Origin: an uncultured Eubacteriales bacterium
Lineage (GTDB): Bacteria; Bacillota; Clostridia; Christensenellales; UBA1242
Assembly (NCBI GenBank): GCA_900551855.1
Contig: URXM01000002.1
Location: forward strand, 1 to 64,000
DNA length: 64,000 bases
Reading direction: 5' to 3'
The DNA itself is not shown here. Position 1 is the first letter of the stretch. More notes on this DNA, generated by a model that did not search any database, was not told the DNA's origin, and saw only the letters and a program-made list of their open reading frames with translations.

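Overview
The window is a low-GC (roughly one third GC by eye) chromosomal segment of a Bacillota bacterium. It most likely comes from an anaerobic, host-associated Clostridia-type lineage known mainly from metagenomes. The reasons are a clear Spo0A C-terminal domain, Bacillus-like tRNAs, consensus sigma-A promoters, strong AGGAGG ribosome sites, and anaerobe-type Fe-S and flavin enzymes: an FrhB-like protein, a GlpO-like protein with a [2Fe-2S] domain, and a two-gene SufC/SufB-D unit. The standard genetic code fits throughout.

Layout. 1-6312: partial tRNA-Val, a secreted InlB-repeat protein, Spo0A with an unusual receiver, a small membrane protein, a lipoprotein, a phosphoesterase plus GatB/YqeY pair, and elongator tRNA-Met. 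6292-7302: a probable ~1 kb insertion at the 3' end of tRNA-Met, bounded by a direct repeat of the tRNA end and carrying one 81-aa gene. 7423-12062: an orphan VirB6/TrbL-like membrane protein, uvrC and tRNA-Arg. 12157-19443: an acetyltransferase, the SufC/SufB-D pair, an inositol-phosphatase-family protein, and a four-gene operon of ABC-2 exporter, pyruvyl transferase and FrhB-like Fe-S protein. 19641-29921: small hypotheticals, a divergent glycerol / glycerol-3-phosphate module (GlpO-like, FAD oxidoreductase and DUF1667 facing glpK, a lipase-like hydrolase and a YhhN protein), tmk, and a DapB-like oxidoreductase with a Cys-rich tail.

30082-64000 is one uninterrupted reading frame on the minus strand, more than 11,300 codons and still open at the window edge. 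It encodes a giant C-terminally anchored surface protein made of InlB B-repeats, divergent InlB repeats and MucBP-like repeats. A LamG-like lectin fold and a second module are nested inside repeat loops. This gene fills more than half of the window and is its most striking content.

The genes suggest a small-metabolism anaerobe that salvages glycerol from lipids, exports and decorates a surface polymer, and displays very large repeat adhesins. Its Spo0A may work without ordinary aspartate phosphorylation. All functional statements are inferred from sequence read by eye; no searches were run.
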